Origin: Lachnospiraceae bacterium
GTDB lineage: Bacteria > Bacillota > Clostridia > Lachnospirales > Lachnospiraceae
DNA length: 64,000 bases
Assembly (NCBI GenBank): GCA_902363665.1
Contig: CABJAW010000012.1
Coordinates: forward strand, 60,139 to 124,138
Direction: 5' to 3'
How positions within the stretch are numbered: the first letter of the stretch is position 1; every line of letters starts with the position of its first letter. The notes below the pieces were generated by a model. The model had not been told where the DNA came from. It saw nothing but the letters and a program-made list of their open reading frames with translations, and ran no database searches. Made by a program: the position numbers and the translations under genes. Below are positions 51,406-60,289 of this stretch, in pieces.

Positions 51406-52680
51406 ATGAAAAAACGGAACGGATCCAAAAGAACAGTGGTAGTCATGATGACAGCGGCAATGGCGGCATCAATGGGCATTACAGGAATGGCAGCGGGAGA
51501 TTCCGGCGATACGATTACGCTGACCTGGCTGAATCATTATGCGGAGGCAGGAAAACAGGCGTGGCTACAGAGCGTAAAGGAGCAGTTTGAGGCAAAATAT
51601 GACAACGTTGTTCTGAATATTGAGACGGTAGATGCAGACAATCACAAGACCATTTTACAGACGAAGCTCGCATCAGACGATGCGCCGGCAATTTTTGACC
51701 TTGCAAGCAATGCGGATCTTGCGATTTACAATGAATCCGGTTATCTCGCAGATTTAAGCGATTTTGAGTGCCTGAACAATGTGGATGCCGATCTTTTAAA
51801 AGAGGGCGTGGTAGACGGAAAACAGCTTGGCATTCCGATTGAACTGTCCGGTTACGGTGTATTTTACAATGTGGATTTGTTTGAACAGTATGGACTGGAA
51901 GAACCGAAGACACTTTCTGAGTTAAAGCAGGTATGCGATACGCTGAAAGAGAACGGTGTTACCCCGTTTGCAACCCCATTCGCAGAAGCGTGGGCCTTCA
52001 GCTGTTATCCACGTGCGCTTTATGACGAGGTGTGCTGGCATGAGGACGGCGATTTCTGGGCGAAGCTGATGGATCGCAGCATGAAATTTGCCGATTCTGA
52101 GAGCTTCAAGACGCAGATGGAGACCACGTGGTCACTGCATGAATACTGGAATGACGATGCATTCGGTACTTCCTGGGATTCTGCACAGCAGATGGTGGCA
52201 AACGGAGAGGCAGCAATGTGTGTACACGGTTCCTGGGCAGTAGATGGTATTAGTTCTTACAATCCGGACATCAATCTTGGTGTGTTCCCGATGCCGGTAA
52301 GCGAGAATCCGGAAGAAGCGCTGATGATCAAGGAGCCGGGACAGCAGCTTGTACTTTATAATTTCGAGGATGAGGCGACAAAGGAAGCAGCACGCAATCT
52401 TTACAATCTGATCTATTCTCAGGATTCCATGAAGGTTTATGCGGAACAGGCACATCAGATGCCGTCCGTAGCAGGCGATTATGATATGCTTCCGGCACTG
52501 GCTGAGATCATGAATTATCCGTCGGAAGAGTCCTTCAGCGAAGCAGGACTTACAAGACTGGATTCCGAGCATCAGGATGTTTTGTTTGAGACAATGATGA
52601 ATGCGTGCATGGGTGACGATTTCGATGTGGATGCACTGCTTGGCGAGTTGGATACGGCGTTTGACAATCTTGCACAGTAA
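51406..52680 (+). CDS. Sugar ABC transporter substrate-binding protein
   Basis: A 424-residue exported family 1 binding protein. The signal peptide has a basic start and a hydrophobic run (VVVMMTAAMAASMGITGMAA) cut near AAGDSGD. The mature part includes FEQYGLEEPKTLSELKQVC and GEAAMCVHGSWAV, typical of oligosaccharide-binding proteins. No lipobox Cys is present. AAGGAGG precedes ATG 51406. It captures the galactoside for the two permeases before it. Confidence 0.93.
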   Translation: MKKRNGSKRTVVVMMTAAMAASMGITGMAAGDSGDTITLTWLNHYAEAGKQAWLQSVKEQFEAKYDNVVLNIETVDADNHKTILQTKLASDDAPAIFDLASNADLAIYNESGYLADLSDFECLNNVDADLLKEGVVDGKQLGIPIELSGYGVFYNVDLFEQYGLEEPKTLSELKQVCDTLKENGVTPFATPFAEAWAFSCYPRALYDEVCWHEDGDFWAKLMDRSMKFADSESFKTQMETTWSLHEYWNDDAFGTSWDSAQQMVANGEAAMCVHGSWAVDGISSYNPDINLGVFPMPVSENPEEALMIKEPGQQLVLYNFEDEATKEAARNLYNLIYSQDSMKVYAEQAHQMPSVAGDYDMLPALAEIMNYPSEESFSEAGLTRLDSEHQDVLFETMMNACMGDDFDVDALLGELDTAFDNLAQ

Positions 52681-52767
52681 AACGAAATCAGATACAATAA
52701 AAGCAGTAACGAAACTTTGGCGAAGTTGAACTGTGAAGATCTGTTTTGGTGGGATTTCAGGGTGGTT

Positions 52768-52790
52768 CAGGGGTGGTTTATCCGCCCCTG
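52768..52790 (+). promoter_or_regulatory. Intercistronic hairpin before the GH35 gene
   Basis: CAGGGGTGG/CCGCCCCTG, 9-bp stem, loop TTTAT, no T-run. It follows the binding-protein gene, as hairpins do in the other two importer operons. Confidence 0.6.
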
Positions 52791-52813
52791 AGTCAAAGGG
52801 GTCCCTGGGCATT

Positions 52814-52853
52814 CGGATATTTGTAATCCGTTTCGCTGTTTGGCTCGGTTAAA
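52814..52853 (-). repeat. Dispersed palindrome, inverted copy
   Basis: Read on the minus strand: TTAACCGAGCC, then AGCGAAACGGAT, seven bases, ATCCG. It keeps the TAACCGAG and AGCGAA...CGGAT order of the plus-strand copies, so the element can lie in either orientation. Confidence 0.6.
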
Positions 52854-52889
52854 TCAGACGGACAGGTACGCAGAAGATGGGAGGTACAT

Positions 52890-55475
52890 ATGAAGATTGA
52901 ACTGAATGAAAATGGAATCTGGATCGATGGGAGCTGTCAGGTGATTCTGGCATCTTCCTTATTTTATTTCCGGATTCCGCAGGAGCGCTGGGAACAGAGG
53001 ATGAAGCTTTTAAAGGCGGCGGGATATAACGCGATCGACGTTTATTTCCCGTGGAATTATCATGAAACGGCGCCGGGAAAATGGAACTTTGAGGAGAACC
53101 GAGATGTAGAGCGGTTTTTGAAGATTGCAAAAGAAAATGAGCTGTTTGTGATTGCGAGACCGGGTCCGTACATCTGCTCAGAGTGGGACGGCGGTGCGAT
53201 TCCGGCATGGCTTTACGCAGATGGAATTCCGGTAAGACAGGACGATCCGGCATTTTTGAATGCGATGCGTACCTGGTATTCTCATATTCTTCCGATTCTT
53301 GATCGGTATCAAATTACAAAGCAGGGCAGTATTATCTGCATGCAGATCGAAAATGAGCTGGATTTTTATGACTGCAAGAGTCCGGTCACGTACATGGGCA
53401 AGCTCAAGAAGATGGCGGAGTCTTTTGGCATGGAGATCCCTCTGTTTTATTGCTGCGGCCAGGATGATATTGTAAAGAGCGGAGGACTCACGGATGGATT
53501 GTACTCTGCATTTAACGTTTATTCACCGGGAGATTTTAAGGGACTGGAGCAGCGGGCACTGCATTTGAATGAAGCCGCTGCACTTCGTAAAATGCCGTTC
53601 ATGATCACGGAGACAAACAGGGAGCACGATTTCCTGAAGAGGCTTTTAGCGTGCGGCGCAAAACTGCTTGGTCCGTACAATCAGACCTCCGGAACTACGA
53701 TGGATTTTTATACCGGAATTACGAACTGGGGACCAAAGGATGCGCCGGTAGCAATTATGGCGACGGATTATGATTTTAAGTCCATGATCGGTTCAGCGGG
53801 AAATTATGATGAGGCAATTTTAAAGGCGAGGCTGTTTGCGGGTCTGCTGCATACGTTTGGTGCGGCGATCGGGACCGGGAAGCCGGAGAAAAGCAGCGCT
53901 GTGCTTTCCGGTGTGCGCGTCAATGAAGTTGTGCCGGAGCTGAAAACAGATATGGGCAGCCTGCTTGATGTATCGAATCTTGGGGAAAAACAGACGGTAG
54001 GACTTTTGTTAGACGGTGAGACGTATGAAATCAGTATGGACTGCCGCGAGACGAAGCTGCTGCCGGTGAATGTAAAAGTTACAGAGACGGCGAAGATCTG
54101 TTTTTCGAATTATGAACTGGCTTCCATTTTAGAGGAGGATGGACGAACTGTCGTATGGCTTTATGGAATCGGCAATGCAGTTCTTACGGTTGAGGAAAAA
54201 GGGGTGAGCGATACGATCTGTATCGGTGAGCCGGAAAATGGACGGAGAGTACAGAAGGGCCGCCTGCTGTTCTGCTTTGGCCGCTATGATTACGTCTCTG
54301 AGCACGGATTGCCGTTTTTACCGCCGCTTGCAGTATCGCCGGGAGAACAGGAAGAAAATGTATCCGGTGTGCGGACGACCATTTATGACTGTGAACTGGA
54401 AACGAAGCAGTGCGAGAATGGAGAGATTGTTCCGATGGAGTATTTCGGACAGTACCGGGGAATTGGGCGATACGAGATGGAACTTCCCGAAAAGGGGGCA
54501 TACCTTCTGTCTGGTCTTGCGGATATTGTCACGATAACCCAGAAGGAAAAAAAGGAGGTTTTTTATGCTAACGGAAGCACTGCGGTCCGGAACTTTGAGG
54601 CAGGAGCACTTCAGATAATGACGGAGATCTGGGGGCATGCAAATTTTGATGACATCCGTGTAAAAAGCCTTCGGATGGGCTCGTTAAAAGGAATGGAGAC
54701 GTTACTGCAGATCACGCGCACAGAGGATCTGACAAATGACTGGCGGGGGTATGAGACAGATGAAATGCCACGGCAGACCTGCTATTTCCGCCATTCACCG
54801 TACAATGCCATCATGAATGCGGACGGTTACAACCGTGCTGCCTCGCCGCTGGTGACACTGATCAACCGGACGATCTGCTCGCCGAAGGGAGAGGACGGGC
54901 TGTTCCTTCAGTTTGAAAAGGCAGAGTGCATGATTACGGTCTATGTTAATAATAAGAAAGCGGCAAGTGTGGTAAAGGATGATCCATATGTGGATCTTTC
55001 CGCCTATGCCGGTCAGGGTGAACTGGAACTTACCCTGTACGTTTACAGACGGTATTACACGGATGAGATGGGAAGCGTTACGCTTTTTGCCGGAAGGAAA
55101 GTGCGAGAGTGCCAGTATGGAGCAGTTGAACCGAAGCGGGGAGAAAAGGCAGGAACGCGCCTTCCGCTTGCACTTTCGGAGGGCGAAAATAAGATGCTTG
55201 AGGTGAAAGCAGATGCGGCACCAGGCGAGGATCTGAAGCTGTTTTTTGCCGGAAAGAATGTGAAGATTACCGTTTACGCCGGAGATCATGTGATGGGAAG
55301 AATCTATTTTTCCGAGAAAGACACACCGGTGGTCGGTGGCGGCACAGTGGATACGGCGCTGGTGCTTGGCGAGTGGTTGCAGGACGCGGCGGTGAGGATA
55401 TGGTGCCAGGCCATCGGAGAGGGCGCAAAGGTGGAACGCATCACAGTGAAGCGGTATAAGAGCGGAGTGCAGTAA
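52890..55475 (+). CDS. Beta-galactosidase, GH35
   Basis: An 861-residue glycosidase that removes terminal beta-galactose. The N-terminal TIM barrel carries the GH35 signatures GYNAIDVYFPWNYHE, RPGPYICSEWDGGAIPAWL, proton donor E156 in CMQIENELDFY and nucleophile E241 in MITETN. Several beta-rich domains follow to the C-terminus. There is no signal peptide, so it acts on sugars brought in by the importer upstream. GGGAGG precedes ATG 52890. It ends at a strong terminator identical to that of the LCP gene. Confidence 0.93.
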   Translation: MKIELNENGIWIDGSCQVILASSLFYFRIPQERWEQRMKLLKAAGYNAIDVYFPWNYHETAPGKWNFEENRDVERFLKIAKENELFVIARPGPYICSEWDGGAIPAWLYADGIPVRQDDPAFLNAMRTWYSHILPILDRYQITKQGSIICMQIENELDFYDCKSPVTYMGKLKKMAESFGMEIPLFYCCGQDDIVKSGGLTDGLYSAFNVYSPGDFKGLEQRALHLNEAAALRKMPFMITETNREHDFLKRLLACGAKLLGPYNQTSGTTMDFYTGITNWGPKDAPVAIMATDYDFKSMIGSAGNYDEAILKARLFAGLLHTFGAAIGTGKPEKSSAVLSGVRVNEVVPELKTDMGSLLDVSNLGEKQTVGLLLDGETYEISMDCRETKLLPVNVKVTETAKICFSNYELASILEEDGRTVVWLYGIGNAVLTVEEKGVSDTICIGEPENGRRVQKGRLLFCFGRYDYVSEHGLPFLPPLAVSPGEQEENVSGVRTTIYDCELETKQCENGEIVPMEYFGQYRGIGRYEMELPEKGAYLLSGLADIVTITQKEKKEVFYANGSTAVRNFEAGALQIMTEIWGHANFDDIRVKSLRMGSLKGMETLLQITRTEDLTNDWRGYETDEMPRQTCYFRHSPYNAIMNADGYNRAASPLVTLINRTICSPKGEDGLFLQFEKAECMITVYVNNKKAASVVKDDPYVDLSAYAGQGELELTLYVYRRYYTDEMGSVTLFAGRKVRECQYGAVEPKRGEKAGTRLPLALSEGENKMLEVKADAAPGEDLKLFFAGKNVKITVYAGDHVMGRIYFSEKDTPVVGGGTVDTALVLGEWLQDAAVRIWCQAIGEGAKVERITVKRYKSGVQ

Positions 55476-55558
55476 AACCGGAGAAACCTGTGATCTGTGA
55501 ACGCGGAAAAAGACAGGTTGTGGAGAAGTTACATTCATTTGGCAAATACGACAAAAAA

Positions 55559-55589
55559 GACAGCCGGGAAAACGTCCGGCTGTCTTTTT
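55559..55589 (+). terminator. Terminator of the GH35 gene
   Basis: GACAGCCGG/CCGGCTGTC around GAAAACGT, then five T. The repeat element starts at the last T. Confidence 0.92.
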
Positions 55590-55676
55590 AACCGATACAA
55601 GCCACTCCTGATAAGCTGCGAAGCAGCTGATCGGTTATGAGCAAGTAGCGAAGCGGATTGTGAATATCTGCTTTGA
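55589..55676 (+). repeat. Structured repeat, internally deleted copy
   Basis: Closing stem TAACCGAT (55589-55596)/ATCGGTTA (55630-55637), hairpin AGCTGC-GAA-GCAGCT, then TTATGAGCAAGTAGCG and the palindrome AAGCGGAT/ATCTGCTT. Compared with the copy at 20832 it lacks arm 1 and half of arm 2. The last base pair of the closing stem is T-A here and G-C there, a compensatory change. Confidence 0.75.
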
Positions 55677-55682
55677 CTCGTG

Positions 55683-55836
55683 AAAAAAAGTGCCGCTCAG
55701 AGGTCGCCTTGTTCTGAACGGCTGCAAAATACAAAGTGAAACGGTCGACAGGGGAGCTGCCGACCGCTTCGAGGGGAGTATAAATAATTAATAAGGGGTT
55801 TGTAAAAAAATGTTTTGAAGGGTAAGTTTTTTTACA
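55683..55836 (-). ncRNA. Candidate C-rich-loop small RNA
   Basis: On the minus strand a promoter TTGCAA (55866-55871), 17-base spacer, TATAAT (55843-55848) would start a ~154-base RNA near 55836. Hairpin 1 is TTGTAAAAAAA/TTTTTTTACAA with ACCCTT in its loop. A single-stranded tract holds ACCCCTT and ACTCCCCTC. Hairpin 2 is CGGTCG/CGACCG with CTCCC in its loop. Hairpin 3, GCCGTTCAGA/TCTGAGCGGC, with seven T is an intrinsic terminator (55683-55722). All four C-rich words are unpaired and complementary to AGGGG-type ribosome binding sites, the design of known Firmicute SD-targeting sRNAs such as RsaE. No believable protein is encoded. Confidence 0.6.
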
Positions 55837-55990
55837 AGTCAAATTATAATACAGTTTCCAGAAAATTGCAATACATATTTTATAATTTTATCGGCATACT
55901 AGAGAATGCAGAAGCCGTTGAAATGCAGGATTTCAGGCATCTGCGGCACTGCCCGTGCGGCTGTGCAATAATATGCAGGAGGCTGTGAAA

Positions 55991-56185
55991 ATGGCAAAAA
56001 ATACGACCACTTCAAGGACATCAAATGCAAAGGCAAAAAGAGAAGACGTATCAGGAATGCAGTATGAAAACAAGGCTGCATACAGGAATGCGGAGAATAC
56101 GAAAGCACGCAATGCGAGAAACGAACAGTCTGAGTATGAGGAAGACTGCCACAATTCGTACAAGAGCGAAAAAGATGAGTATTGA
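55991..56185 (+). CDS. Small hydrophilic protein of unknown function
   Basis: A 64-residue protein (MAKNTTTSRTSNAKAKREDV ...), rich in Lys, Asn, Ala, Glu and Tyr, with no hydrophobic stretch and probably largely disordered or helical. ATG 55991 has GGAGG at 55978-55982 and the gene is followed by a strong terminator, which supports a real gene. I do not recognise the family. Confidence 0.65.
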   Translation: MAKNTTTSRTSNAKAKREDVSGMQYENKAAYRNAENTKARNARNEQSEYEEDCHNSYKSEKDEY

Positions 56186-56291
56186 TCCTGAATGAGAACT
56201 GCAGCAAAGAAAAAAGGAATTTTTCAGTACAGGAGAGCAGAAAGAAGAGTAAGTGCGATCTCTGCTGTGATTATGCAGCTGCAAAACGGTG

Positions 56292-56320
56292 CGGGCCGGG
56301 AGAAAATCCCGGCCCGTTTT
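56292..56320 (+). terminator. Terminator after the small hydrophilic protein gene
   Basis: CGGGCCGGGA/TCCCGGCCCG around GAAAA, then TTTT. In the rest of the gap to 56491 the only structure seen is CTGTACCT (56401-56408) with AGGTACAG (56464-56471). Confidence 0.88.
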
Positions 56321-56491
56321 AATCTCTGTTATATAGAGACAGATAAGCACGGTAAGCAGAAAAACTGGCTTGCGAATGCCTGTTTTACATAAGTCGGCTG
56401 CTGTACCTGCATGGAACAAAAAACGGCAGCACCTTCCCTGGTTTCTTACATATGATACAGCAGAGGTACAGGTGATGGGAGGCTGGAAGTG

Positions 56492-56806
56492 ATGCTGGAG
56501 ACGATTCCGGCAAAAGAACTGGATCAGTATGTTCATGATTTACGAGTATTGATCGTGGATTTGAGGATAGAGGAAGAGTATGAGGCAGGACATATCGCAG
56601 GAGCCTTAAATGTGCCGCCGCAGGAATTTGAACTGCTGCGTCCGGGGAAGGACCGGCTGCTGATTCTGTACTGTGACCGCGGAGGGTTCAGCCTGGAAGC
56701 GGCGCGCCGTATGGATGAAAAGGGATATCAGGTGAAAAGTGTGGTGGGCGGCTATCGGGCGTACCGCGGGAGAAATATTGTGGCGGGCAGATATCCGGAT
56801 ATCTGA
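56492..56806 (+). CDS. Rhodanese-domain protein
   Basis: A 104-residue single rhodanese domain that could carry sulfur on its cysteine. The active-site loop is LYCDRGGFS (C61) and the structural motif DLRIEEEYEAGHIAGALNVP is typical. ATG 56492 is preferred over the adjacent GTG because GGGAGG at 56477-56482 is nine bases away. It has no signal peptide and stands alone. The sulfur donor and acceptor are not indicated by neighbours. Confidence 0.88.
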   Translation: MLETIPAKELDQYVHDLRVLIVDLRIEEEYEAGHIAGALNVPPQEFELLRPGKDRLLILYCDRGGFSLEAARRMDEKGYQVKSVVGGYRAYRGRNIVAGRYPDI

Positions 56807-56977
56807 AAAGACGTGTGACAGAGTGGCTGGAAACGCAGGCGGTCAGCCAGGAGAGACGCAGCAAAGAAGGATGTGGCGTTCAGATAGGGATTGACAGCAA
56901 AGCGGGTGGGCATTAAGATAAAGAATAAACCGATTTTCGAAAAAACAAAACAATCCGTTTTATCAGGAGGAAAAAAC

Positions 56978-57541
56978 ATGAAGCTGTTGATTGCATCTGA
57001 TATACATGGTTCTGCATTTTACTGCAGAAAACTGCTGGAAGCGTATGAAAAAGAAAATGCACAGAGAATGGTACTGCTTGGAGATATTCTGTATCATGGG
57101 CCGCGTAACGACCTGCCAAAGGAGTATGCACCGAAAGAAGTCATCAAAATGCTGAACGGGCATAAAGATGAGATTTATGCAGTGCGCGGAAACTGCGAGG
57201 CCGAGGTGGATCAGATGGTACTGGAATTTCCGGTGCTTGCTGATTATATGCTGTTATTTGATGGTACCTGTGCGATCTATGCAACGCATGGCCATGTTTA
57301 TAATGAAAAGAATCTTCCGCCGATGAAAAAAGGTGATGTGCTTCTGCATGGTCACACGCATGTACTTCGGGCGGAACGTAAAGACGGGATTCTGATCCTG
57401 AACCCAGGTTCTGTTTCGATTCCGAAGGAGGGCAATCCGCCGACGTATGCGGTGCTGGAGGATGGCGTATTTCGAATTCTCACGTTTGATGGTACGGTAA
57501 TAAAGGAAGTGAAGCTTCACTTAGATGAGGAGAAGGCATGA
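56978..57541 (+). CDS. yfcE: YfcE-type metallophosphodiesterase
   Basis: A 187-residue calcineurin-like phosphoesterase. Metal-binding motifs are SDIHGS near residue 8, GDILYHGP near 40, RGNCE near 72, THGH near 107 and HGHTH near 125, all intact. YfcE enzymes hydrolyse phosphodiesters with Mn2+. ATG 56978 follows AGGAGG. It overlaps the next gene by four bases (ATGA), so the two form an operon. Confidence 0.92.
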   Translation: MKLLIASDIHGSAFYCRKLLEAYEKENAQRMVLLGDILYHGPRNDLPKEYAPKEVIKMLNGHKDEIYAVRGNCEAEVDQMVLEFPVLADYMLLFDGTCAIYATHGHVYNEKNLPPMKKGDVLLHGHTHVLRAERKDGILILNPGSVSIPKEGNPPTYAVLEDGVFRILTFDGTVIKEVKLHLDEEKA

Positions 57542-58716
57542 GAGAATTATATGAACTGATGGCGCCGTGCCATTTCGGCCTGGAAGCTGTGCTCAAACGA
57601 GAGATCCTGGACCTTGGCTATGAGATCAGCAGTGTGGAGGATGGAAGGGTAACGTTTCTCGGGGATGCAGAGGCGATCGCAGTAGCGAATATTTTCCTGC
57701 GCAGTGCAGAGCGTATCCTGCTGAAGGTTGGCTCGGTGCATGCAACAACATTTGAGGAACTGTTTGACCGGGTGAAGGCACTGCCATGGGAGGCCTGTCT
57801 GCCAAGTGATGCGAAATTCTGGGTGACGAAGGCAACATCTGTGAAAAGCAAGCTGTTCAGCCCATCTGATATCCAGTCGATCGTAAAAAAAGCGATTGTG
57901 GAACGCCTGAAAGGAATTTATGGAATCGAGTGGTTTAAGGAGGATGGAGCAAGCTATCCGATCCGTATTTTTATGATGAAGGACGAGGCGGTGATCGGGC
58001 TGGATACGACAGGCGAATCGCTGCATAAGCGCGGCTACCGGAAGCTGACGGCAAAGGCTCCGATTTCAGAAACGTTGGCATCAGCACTGATCATGCTGAC
58101 ACCGTGGAAGGCGGATCGAATTCTGGTTGATCCGTTCTGCGGAAGCGGCACTTTTCCGATCGAGGCAGCAATGATGGCAGCTAATATTGCACCTGGCATG
58201 AACCGCAGTTTTCTTGCTGAGAACTGGAAGAATCTGGTGCCGCGCAAGCATTGGTATCATGCGGTGGAGGAAGCACAGGATCTGATCGATGATAAAATAG
58301 AGACGGATATTCAGGGCTATGATATCGACGGCGAGGTGATCAGGGCCGCGAGAGAAAATGCAAGACTGGCTGGTGTTGATCACCTGATCCATTTCCAGAA
58401 ACGCAGTGTCAGTGAACTGAATCATCCGAAAAAGTACGGCTTTGTGATCACGAATCCGCCGTACGGTGAGCGGATCGAGGACCGGGCAAACCTTCCGGCA
58501 TTGTATACAGAGATCGGGCAGGCATTCTCAAGACTGGACAGCTGGTCGGAATATGTGATCACTTCTTATGAGGATGCAGAGAAATACATTGGACGCAAGG
58601 CGGACAAGAACCGTAAGATCTATAATGGCATGATCAAAACGTACTATTATCAGTTCATCGGACCTCGCCCGCCACGCCGTGAAACGGGGAATGCGATTGA
58701 AAAGCGCGAAAAATAA
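57538..58716 (+). CDS. THUMP-domain rRNA (guanine-N2)-type methyltransferase
   Basis: A 392-residue RNA methyltransferase of the RlmL/YpsC group. The N-terminal THUMP region (about 1-160) binds RNA. The Rossmann catalytic domain has the SAM site VDPFCGSGTFPIEAAMMA near 200 and the N-P-P-Y motif VITNPPYGERI near 305. It probably modifies a guanine in 23S rRNA, as characterised relatives do. It overlaps the upstream phosphodiesterase gene by four bases and the protease gene downstream by 26. Confidence 0.92.
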   Translation: MRELYELMAPCHFGLEAVLKREILDLGYEISSVEDGRVTFLGDAEAIAVANIFLRSAERILLKVGSVHATTFEELFDRVKALPWEACLPSDAKFWVTKATSVKSKLFSPSDIQSIVKKAIVERLKGIYGIEWFKEDGASYPIRIFMMKDEAVIGLDTTGESLHKRGYRKLTAKAPISETLASALIMLTPWKADRILVDPFCGSGTFPIEAAMMAANIAPGMNRSFLAENWKNLVPRKHWYHAVEEAQDLIDDKIETDIQGYDIDGEVIRAARENARLAGVDHLIHFQKRSVSELNHPKKYGFVITNPPYGERIEDRANLPALYTEIGQAFSRLDSWSEYVITSYEDAEKYIGRKADKNRKIYNGMIKTYYYQFIGPRPPRRETGNAIEKREK

Positions 58717-60085
58717 GAGCAGATGGCTGTGCGGTACCTGGTGCGCTGCGGCTGTGCTTGGAATGCTGCAGTGGCTGAATGTTGAATCCGTGAATGCGTT
58801 TTCCGCCAGGGGAAGACATTTTGCAGTTTCAAACGGGATAAGAACCACGGCAGGAAAGAGAACGGCGGTATTTCCAGACCTGATTTTGCCGGATTTGCCC
58901 GGCATTCTCCCTTCTCGTTACAGCTCCGTCGACTGCGGCCGGAAGCCAACCGTAAAAAGCCAAGGCAGCTATGGCACCTGCTGGGCACTGGCGGCGACAT
59001 CGGCGCTGGAAAGTGCACTGCTGCCAGAACAGCGGATTGTTTTCTCAGCGGATCATCTGGCGCTGAACAATGCGTTTACCGTGCCGGTAAATGACGGCGG
59101 GGATGCACGGATGACGATGGCGTATTTAAACGGCTGGCAGGGACCTGTGACGGAAGAGGAAGATCCCTATGGTGACGGTTATTCTCCGGGCAATCTGTCT
59201 CCGGCAGTTCATGTGCAGGAAATTCAGCTGCTGGACGGAGCGAACCGTCAGGAAATCAAGGAGGCGGTGCAAAAGTATGGGGCGATACAGACCTCCCTTT
59301 ACATGAGCCGTGAAACGGTTTTACCGGAAGCAGGTTATTATAATGAATGGACAGCAGCTTATTATGACCCACAGGAGGAGACTCAGAACCACGAAATTTT
59401 GATCCTTGGGTGGGATGACAGCTTTTCCCGGTTTCTGTTTGCACAGACTCCGGATCAGGACGGCGCGTTTATCTGCCAGAACAGCTGGGGAGAGGATTTT
59501 GGAGATCAGGGAATCTTCTATGTCTCCTATGCGGACGCAAACATTGCCGGAACAGCGATGGCGTACACAAAGATCGAACCGGCAGACAATTATGACAGGA
59601 TTTACCAGACGGATGACTGCGGCTGGCGGGGGCGCCAGGGGTACGATGACGGAGAGTGCTGGTTTGCAAATGTTTATCGCGCAGGCGAAGGAGAACAGCT
59701 CGCGGCGGCCGGATTTTATGCGGTTGGAGAAGATACTTCCTATGAACTGTACCTGGTGGAGACACCTTCTGGAACGGCTGATTTTTCAAAGCGGCGGCTT
59801 TTGAAACGCGGTACATTCCGGTGGAGCGGTTATTATACGGTGGAGTTATCGGAGGAGATTCCGCTGCGGGATGGAGAACGGTTTGCACTTCTCGTGCATA
59901 TCAATACGCCGGATGTCAAAAATCCGGTGGCGGTGGAATATCGGGGAGACCCGGATGCGAAAAATGTCACAACAGACGGAAAATACGGTTTTATCAGCCG
60001 GGATGGAAATGACTGGGATCATACAGAAGAAAAATATGGAAGTAACGTGTGCCTGAAAGCGTATACTCACAGAGCAGATGAGTAG
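58691..60085 (+). CDS. Exported papain-like (C1) cysteine protease
   Basis: A 464-residue protein with signal peptide (WLCGTWCAAAVLGMLQWLNV, cut near NAFSA), so it acts outside the cell. The papain fold has catalytic C97 in SQGSYGTCWAL, His in QNHEILILGWDD near residue 232 and Asn in CQNSWGEDFG near 265. The C-terminal ~150 residues form a beta-rich, lectin-like domain often attached to clostridial C1 peptidases. I prefer ATG 58691 because AACGGGGA is upstream; GTG 58679 is possible. The start lies inside the methyltransferase gene. Confidence 0.88.
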   Translation: MRLKSAKNKSRWLCGTWCAAAVLGMLQWLNVESVNAFSARGRHFAVSNGIRTTAGKRTAVFPDLILPDLPGILPSRYSSVDCGRKPTVKSQGSYGTCWALAATSALESALLPEQRIVFSADHLALNNAFTVPVNDGGDARMTMAYLNGWQGPVTEEEDPYGDGYSPGNLSPAVHVQEIQLLDGANRQEIKEAVQKYGAIQTSLYMSRETVLPEAGYYNEWTAAYYDPQEETQNHEILILGWDDSFSRFLFAQTPDQDGAFICQNSWGEDFGDQGIFYVSYADANIAGTAMAYTKIEPADNYDRIYQTDDCGWRGRQGYDDGECWFANVYRAGEGEQLAAAGFYAVGEDTSYELYLVETPSGTADFSKRRLLKRGTFRWSGYYTVELSEEIPLRDGERFALLVHINTPDVKNPVAVEYRGDPDAKNVTTDGKYGFISRDGNDWDHTEEKYGSNVCLKAYTHRADE

Positions 60086-60110
60086 AGTGAGCAAATGATT
60101 CTGATCAAGT

Positions 60111-60231
60111 AGCTGCTCGGTTATGAACTATTATGGGAAAGGCCGCATGCGGAATCTCGTAAGCGAAACAGACTCGCTCATGATAAGGGTTATGAGCAAA
60201 CAGCAGCGGATTGCAAAGCTCCGCTTTGACT
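60111..60231 (+). repeat. Structured repeat, broken copy before rdgB
   Basis: AGCTGCTCGGTTATGA (60111-60126) matches the end of the closing stem, then unrelated bases intervene. GGTTATGAGCAA (60188-60199) and the palindrome AGCGGA, nine bases, TCCGCT (60205-60225) with CTTTGACT follow. The palindrome's centre has changed but the stem is intact. Confidence 0.6.
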
Positions 60232-60289
60232 GTCATATGCAGCTTAGACCGTACAGAGAGGCACAAAGAGTAAGAAAAGGAGAAAAAGT

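Noticed and set aside
55588..55842. Minus-strand frame of 84 codons
   Set aside because: Covers hairpins, a terminator and the repeat unit. Better explained as the candidate small RNA followed by the dispersed repeat; similar frames recur wherever the repeat lies.
56192..56392. Plus-strand frame of 66 codons
   Set aside because: Reads straight through the strong terminator at 56292-56320 and lacks a ribosome binding site.
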